A program made the position numbers and the translations under genes. Source: Cryptomeria japonica (lineage: Eukaryota; Streptophyta; Pinopsida; Cupressales; Cupressaceae). Taken from it: DNA of 64,000 bases. The stretch's first letter is position 1. The number at the start of each line of letters is the position of its first letter. The notes under the pieces are model-generated. The model saw only the letters and a program-made list of their open reading frames with translations, had not been told where the DNA came from and ran no database searches. The stretch spans positions 472,184,400 through 472,248,399 of the forward strand of contig NC_081406.1 of assembly GCF_030272615.1 (NCBI RefSeq), in the 5' to 3' direction. Positions 59,157 through 64,000 of this stretch are shown here, in pieces.

Positions 59157-60271
59157 ACATTGGGAGAGATGATATTCCCAACGCATCCCAATTTGAAGTA
59201 CCTTTGTGGGGTGATGAAATCCCCAGTCAAAGATACCCCTCACTATGTGGAATAAAATAAAATTGGGTATTGTTATAACCTCCTTCCTTTCTCCCAAGAC
59301 CCCCAAGGTGGGTGGAAAGTTAGTTAATGCAACATTAGGTCCACCCCAAACACAATAAAAATTCTTTCCCTTAAGAAAACCAAATGTGATTTAATCTAAT
59401 GCAGCTTGATTCACGTTCATTTTAAAGCCCAAATTGAGGTGTTGAATATGCATGTGCATGTCCTTTTTAAACACCAAATTGAAATGTGAAGGCATGCATG
59501 TCAGTTTTAAGCATTGTTGATTTTAAGCCCACATCGAAGTGTTATACATGCATGTCAATTTTAACCAATGTTAATTTTAAGCACCAAAAGATGAAGTGTG
59601 AGATTATGAGTACAATTGATCTAATACTAATCTGATCCTTTCTATAAATTCACCACAGGCTACAAATAGATGATTAGCAGTAAAATCAAATCAACAAAAA
59701 ATACAGAATCAAAAATTGACAGAAGCGAATGCATAATTATACCTGCCCGATTGCATGACTCTAGATAAACGATTGCGTAATTCTGTCAGATCGAATGCAT
59801 GATTCTGACAGGGTGATTGCGTGACTCTAACAAGTCGATTGCGTAATGATAATAGGATGATTGCATGATGAATAAGAAGATAATACAAAAAGAAATAAAA
59901 ATTGAAACTAAACTCGATAAGAAACCAGCAAAACCAATTGTGAGGCCCTAGCTAGATCTCTCATCATCCATTCAATGTTAATTAAATTATATTTAACTTG
60001 ATAAGAGAGAACTAAGCTATTGTATCTGTCGAAGGCTAGTTGATCTTCCCAATCTTGTATCTATTTTTCTGCTTTGAGAACCCTTTGATAGCATTTGGTC
60101 TGTCTTCTTTGTTCCTTTGTCCTTCTGGCACCTGAAATCTTGAATTGTACCTTACGTGCCATAAACTGTTAAAACAAAAACATGCAATAAAAATAATCTA
60201 TTTCTAGATTTACTCAATTTCATGCAGAATTAAACAGATCAGAGAACAAAAAAAGAATAAAAACAAAATTA
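59157..60271 (-). other. G2 leader, distal part
   Basis: This 1.1-kb stretch is non-coding. On the minus strand it carries the 22-bp phased array, then sequence with the flavour of the G1 leader (short gggg and cccaac blocks). A possible primer-binding-site-like tatggcacgt lies at about 60160. I assign it to G2 from its position and from the motif it shares with the G2 antisense-gene intron. Confidence 0.55.
59726..59879 (-). repeat. 22-bp phased ACGCAATCG array in the G2 leader
   Basis: Seven contiguous units start at 59726, 59748, 59770, 59792, 59814, 59836 and 59858: six steps of exactly 22 bases. On the plus strand each begins cgattgcgt, cgaatgcat, tgattgcat or similar, which is ACGCAATCG or ATGCATTCG in G2 sense. 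Bases 1-11 are conserved; the remainder varies, with a weak attctgacag-like tendency. Confidence 0.9.
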
Positions 60272-61073
60272 TGTTAGGATTCCCATAGATACTGAGAGGG
60301 GGGTGAATCAGTATCTAACCAGTTAATGGATTTTCTTAACTTAAAACATGTAGAGCATATTAATACTGTGTACCGGTAAGCAGAAAGTAATGCAATAAAC
60401 AAAGATAAAAACAACCACATGAAAAACACACCATAACACAAGGATTTAACGAGTAAACCCGGTGTGGGAAAAACCTTGGTGCGATTTGTGACCCACAATA
60501 TTCACTTACTGGCCAATAAGAGAATATTACTGCTACAAGAGGGGCTTGCACATGCAGGAAGGCCAACTGCCTAGAGCTCACTACTCAGATACAAAATAGG
60601 AAGTCTCACTGACTTACAAATGTATTATATAAATCCAATGTCTTGTACTGCTTCAAAGTAGCATCTATAATGCCAAATCCAGTACCGGTTTCTGCTCTGC
60701 TTCTTACAAAAACCCTTAACCTATAATTCACATAATAGGTCTGCCTTATTTTACCTAATTACATTCCTCTTACTTACTTACAAATGTTCTACAATGATCT
60801 CTCTTATATAAGAGTCATTTTACAACTTGCCAAGTCATCTTACAATGATTTTACAAATAATAAACAAAATATATTACAACAAAAATCTCGTCGGCCTCTA
60901 TGTCGGTATGCTACCTTTCACTGTCGGTGCCAGTGATCTGAGTGCCGGTGTAGAGTCTAATCTTGCTAGTGCTGGTGGAATGCCTTATCGGTGTCATAGG
61001 ATTGTAAGGTTGCCATCAATGACAAAATCTTCAATCACCTACAATGTCTCATTGGAATGTGCATATTCTAACA
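60272..61073 (-). repeat. S3 3' LTR
   Basis: The 802-bp LTR opens (minus) TGTTAGAATATG and ends GGAATCCTAACA, so its ends are mirror images over about seven bases. It carries ACCGGT-type motifs and the gtgggaaaaaccttggtg block near 60463-60482 shared with the S1 and C1 LTRs. Confidence 0.87.
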
Positions 61074-61090
61074 ATCTCCCCCTTTGGCAT
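61074..61090 (-). other. Polypurine tract of S3
   Basis: The minus strand reads aatgccaaagggggagat next to the LTR start, the same tract as in S1. Confidence 0.9.
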
Positions 61091-61428
61091 TGATGGCAAC
61101 ACTCATGAGAAAATTCAAAAAGTGTATCCAAAACTTGTAATCCAAAAATGTGTACCAAAAATATATGAGCTCCCCCTGAGTAGATAAGTCTTTTGCAGAT
61201 TATTTTCTCATGCTACTACTCCCCCTTTGGCATCAATGACAAAGGTTGTCAAGGTGTCAATAGAGTTGTAATTTTTCTGTCTCAACCTTGTAACTGGGTG
61301 GTTACAATTTGAAAAAGATCTGCCAAAACCAAATTTATGCTTTCCATAAACTTCTTACTATCTTTTATTGTTGCCTCTATTCTTTGAACTGTATCGGTGA
61401 GGTGCTGCATATGCTCTGCCGATGTTTT

Positions 61429-64000
61429 CTATCCTTGTACTAATGCCTCAGATATTTCCTTTCTCAAGGATGCTAGATAGTTCAGTCTTGGACTTAGTCT
61501 TAGTCTCAGATTTTTAGCCTTGTTTATTATTCTCTCCTTTTCTCTCTCTAGCTTCAGTAATTCTTCCTCAAAACTAGTTATCTTTTGCTCAAAAACTGAT
61601 AATGTATCAGGTGAATTAACAAAATTGTCAGCAAGTTTATTTATTTCTTCTTGTACCTTGCTCATTTTCTTATCTATGTCAACTGTTAAAAAATTTGTCT
61701 TGCAAGTATCTTTGTACAGAGTTTTAAATTCCTTCAATGATTTGCATAGTTCCGGTAGAAGTGTGTCAAATTCCCTAGTACACTTCTTTATTTGATCCTC
61801 AAAGAATTTTCATTTTTCAATTTCCAACCTGTCTTTGAATGCCTATTCCTTTATTTGTTCAACTGTCACTGTGTTGTCAGTAATATACTTTGACAAAGTT
61901 TCAAGTTGACTCAAAGAATCCTTATTATCTATGTTGCATTTTGGAGCTGTCATCTTCAAAATTGGGATTGTGTCATCTATAGCTTTATAAGCTTGTGAAC
62001 TACAATCAGTTATTTTCTTCAATGAATCTAAAAGAACTTTAGTTACATTGGTTGATTTATAAACTGTTGAGGAGGAACCAACATTATGAATTCTGCCAGT
62101 GGAGGAAGTAACCATGCTTGCAGTGACCTCTGGTAGGTTAGTCTGTGTTTCCATTTCCTTAAGCAAGGGTTTTTGTTTCTCTCCTGTTGCCGGTGGCACT
62201 GTTTCCACATGAAATTGTTCCTATTCCGGAGTTTGTTGCTCTACTTGTCTCTCTGTCTGAATCTCTATCTGTTTCCCTGTGCTATCATCTTCCACTTTTC
62301 CTTCAGTGTTATCAATGTTTTCAGTTACCAGTGGCTTACTAGCCATGTCAGTCTTACCAATTGTATCCTTGTCTATCACAATGTTGACCTTTTGAGTATC
62401 AACATTAACTATGTATAGTACCTTAGGATTAGGATTAGTATCCTCTTGTGATACATCCATATTGTTATCTTCCGGTTGGTCTTCTGTTGTTGTTACCAGT
62501 GGAGTAATCAGAGGCGGTGGGGATAAGTTATCTTTTATTTTGATACTAGGAGGTCCACCAGCCTTTCCTTTACCCTTATCTTTGTCCTTTTGATAGACTT
62601 TGATAGGCTTGGGGTTCCTATACTCTTCCTACTTTTCCTTCTCCACAAGGAATATATCGCATCCATTTTATGTTTCTTCTGTTACCTCATTTACTCTTCC
62701 TGCCATTAGTGCAATATGTCGGTGTGCAGTAGAGAATACTGACCGGATGGCCTTTGCAATTAGATCATCTATTTCTTTTGGAGAGTTGATTGGGTATACA
62801 ACAAGTAATTTTTCAATTTTGATTTTCTTGTCAAGTTCTACAACAGATTGTCTTCTTGCTTCCAGTCTCTTGAATAATTCATCTGGTAGTTCATCTACTA
62901 CTTGCATCAAAAACTTCTTATAGATATCCAGGTGTAAAATGACACTGCTTTCAACTTTCTCTTTCTCATCTGCTGATAGTGTATCATATAATTTTTCTAT
63001 GTTCTTGAGATTTCCTTCTTCTGTGATTTCATCCAATAGTTTGTCAATTGGAGAAATATTTTGTTGAGTCATTTTCTTCTTAGGTGTTAGCTTTTTCTTT
63101 GGGGTGTCTTCTTTACCGGAGACCTCACTGCCTATTGTTTTTGTCTAGTTCTTCTAGGTGAGGGTGTGGATACTAGTGAAGGTTGTCTTTTCCTTACAAC
63201 TCTTTTAAATTCGGTTGGCTTGTCACTCTCTAAAGAAGTTGCTACCAGTGACAGGTGAGTTTCTAGTTGTTGTTCCTATAACTCATCTTCAGTGATACCG
63301 GTTTGTTTCAGTACATCTTCTTTTATAGCTTTAGCCTGCCTTGAACCTTTCCTTACTGTTGCTTCTACTTTCTTTACTCTCTTCTTAGATTAAATTTGGC
63401 TTTCAATGGTCTCAGCACTACCAAATATCTCTTCCTTAGGTTCATTTGGTGCTTCTAGAAGTGCTTTAGCATATGTTTCAATGATGTGGTCATCAGTCTC
63501 ATAGCCCATTTCAATAACCAAATTGTTCTTGGGATAACTGCTTCCATCTAGATCTCATCCTTTTTAATCACAAAACATATATCATCTTTGTATTTGTTAA
63601 CAATTTCTTGTGATAGTCTGATTCTTTTGTTCATTCTAGCCTTTAGTGCTTGAAAATACTCATTGATATTCTTTTCCTTGTTTTCACCCATGTTGCTGAA
63701 TAAGTCTGATAATTGTTTCCCTACCGGTATGTCAAATCCAAGGTTCTTGTTGCCTATACTGGGCACCTGTTTGGTTATATGTGGCATTAAGCATACAAGT
63801 AAATTATCAAATCTAAAAGTTCCTTTCTTATTCTTCTTGATCTTCCCTAAATTGTCAATCAATTCATCCTTTAGCCATTCACATACATCAAATTTTACAT
63901 TATCCTTAACCATATCATGTGCACTTTTTATGCATAAACTAGAAACTGAGTTAAGTTTGTTTGCATGTGTTGCTTTGTATCCTAAAATCATGCTGACAAA
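61429..64000 (-). pseudogene. S3 ORF2, same family as S1 ORF2, N-terminus outside window
   Basis: The frame 63991-63548 contains KLNSVSSLCIKSAHDMVKD, VKFDVCEWLKDELIDNLGK and RLSQEIVNKYKDDICFVI, which align with S1 ORF2 (RINSVFAAAV, FDLCTDMQRQLLLNL, SGDIVKKYEDDICF). After a frameshift at about 63100-63500, one frame runs 63072-61429 with a few stops. It includes ALMAGRVNEVTEET (S1: WLLEGRVDDVEKDT) and a coiled-coil C-terminus (SFEEELLKLEREKERI). It lacks the long KE tract of S1. No known function; no membrane span seen. Confidence 0.75.

Larger units (their letters stand above)
35916..60271 (-). mobile_element. G2: second Tat-type Ty3/gypsy element, interrupted by L1 and L2
   Basis: On the minus strand the order is leader (60271-59157 and 55241-54941), gag (54940-53842, then 49257-48227), protease, G-patch-like linker, RT, two RNase H domains, integrase (to 42769), antisense plant-mobile-domain gene, polypurine tract and 3' LTR. 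The 5' LTR is not seen, because S3 begins at 60272 inside the leader or just after it. G2 has the same gene order as G1 but is clearly diverged in sequence, so the two are different families of one lineage. Confidence 0.88.
60272..64000 (-). mobile_element. S3: Sirevirus-like element (3' LTR and ORF2; runs off the window)
   Basis: The 3' LTR lies at 60272-61073, followed by the Sirevirus-type polypurine tract and a minus-strand ORF of the S1 ORF2 family that reaches the window end. Whether pol is present cannot be seen. It interrupts the G2 leader. The five bases before it (aatta, 60267-60271) would be one copy of the target duplication. Confidence 0.82.

Noticed and set aside
59726-59879. 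CRISPR-like array (short repeat, variable spacer, fixed period)
   Set aside because: The repeat core is only 9-11 bases and imperfect, no cas genes exist, and the context is a plant retrotransposon.
59941-59952. tgtgaggccct, resembling the L1 terminal sequence, as another LTR end
   Set aside because: Only 11 bases match and the sequence diverges at once, so chance or a very old remnant cannot be separated.

Overview
This is a stretch of repeat-dense plant nuclear DNA with no recognisable cellular gene. Every coding signal belongs to an LTR retrotransposon (Ty3/gypsy of the Tat type, or Ty1/copia of the Sirevirus type) and every reading frame is broken by stops and frameshifts. The very long, old, nested elements suggest a large seed-plant genome, possibly a gymnosperm, but I cannot prove the lineage from sequence alone.

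Left part (1-28425): a minus-strand copia element (C1) is the host. Its LTR is 26874-28425, its gag starts at 26810, and its integrase is cut at 16834. A second minus-strand element (S1, 18355-26196) sits inside C1 gag. It is Sirevirus-like, has no pol, and carries a coiled-coil/zinc-knuckle ORF plus a second large ORF with its own TATA box. A plus-strand Tat element (G1, from beyond the left edge to 16833) sits inside C1 integrase. G1 has gag, protease, G-patch, RT, two RNase H domains, integrase, and an antisense ORF (aORF) with a plant mobile domain.

Middle (28426-35915): an unassigned AT-rich stretch, a small TRIM-like element (31146-32886, two ~690-bp LTRs around 364 bp), a likely solo LTR (32887-34367) and another LTR-like block.

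Right part (35916-60271): a second Tat element (G2, minus strand) with its 3' LTR, an antisense plant-mobile-domain gene on the plus strand that has a TATA box and a predicted intron, then integrase, RNase H, RT, protease and gag. G2 gag is split by L1, a 4.57-kb TG...CA unit with a 5-bp target duplication. G2's leader is split by L2, an inverted, truncated relative of L1. From 60272 a third minus-strand element (S3) runs off the window and carries the same second-ORF family as S1.

The most unusual signal is a set of short-motif arrays with strict 20-bp or 22-bp phasing. Each Tat element has one array in the leader of its sense transcript and one at the 5' end of its antisense gene. The motif is matched within an element, differs between G1 and G2, and points the same way relative to each transcript.
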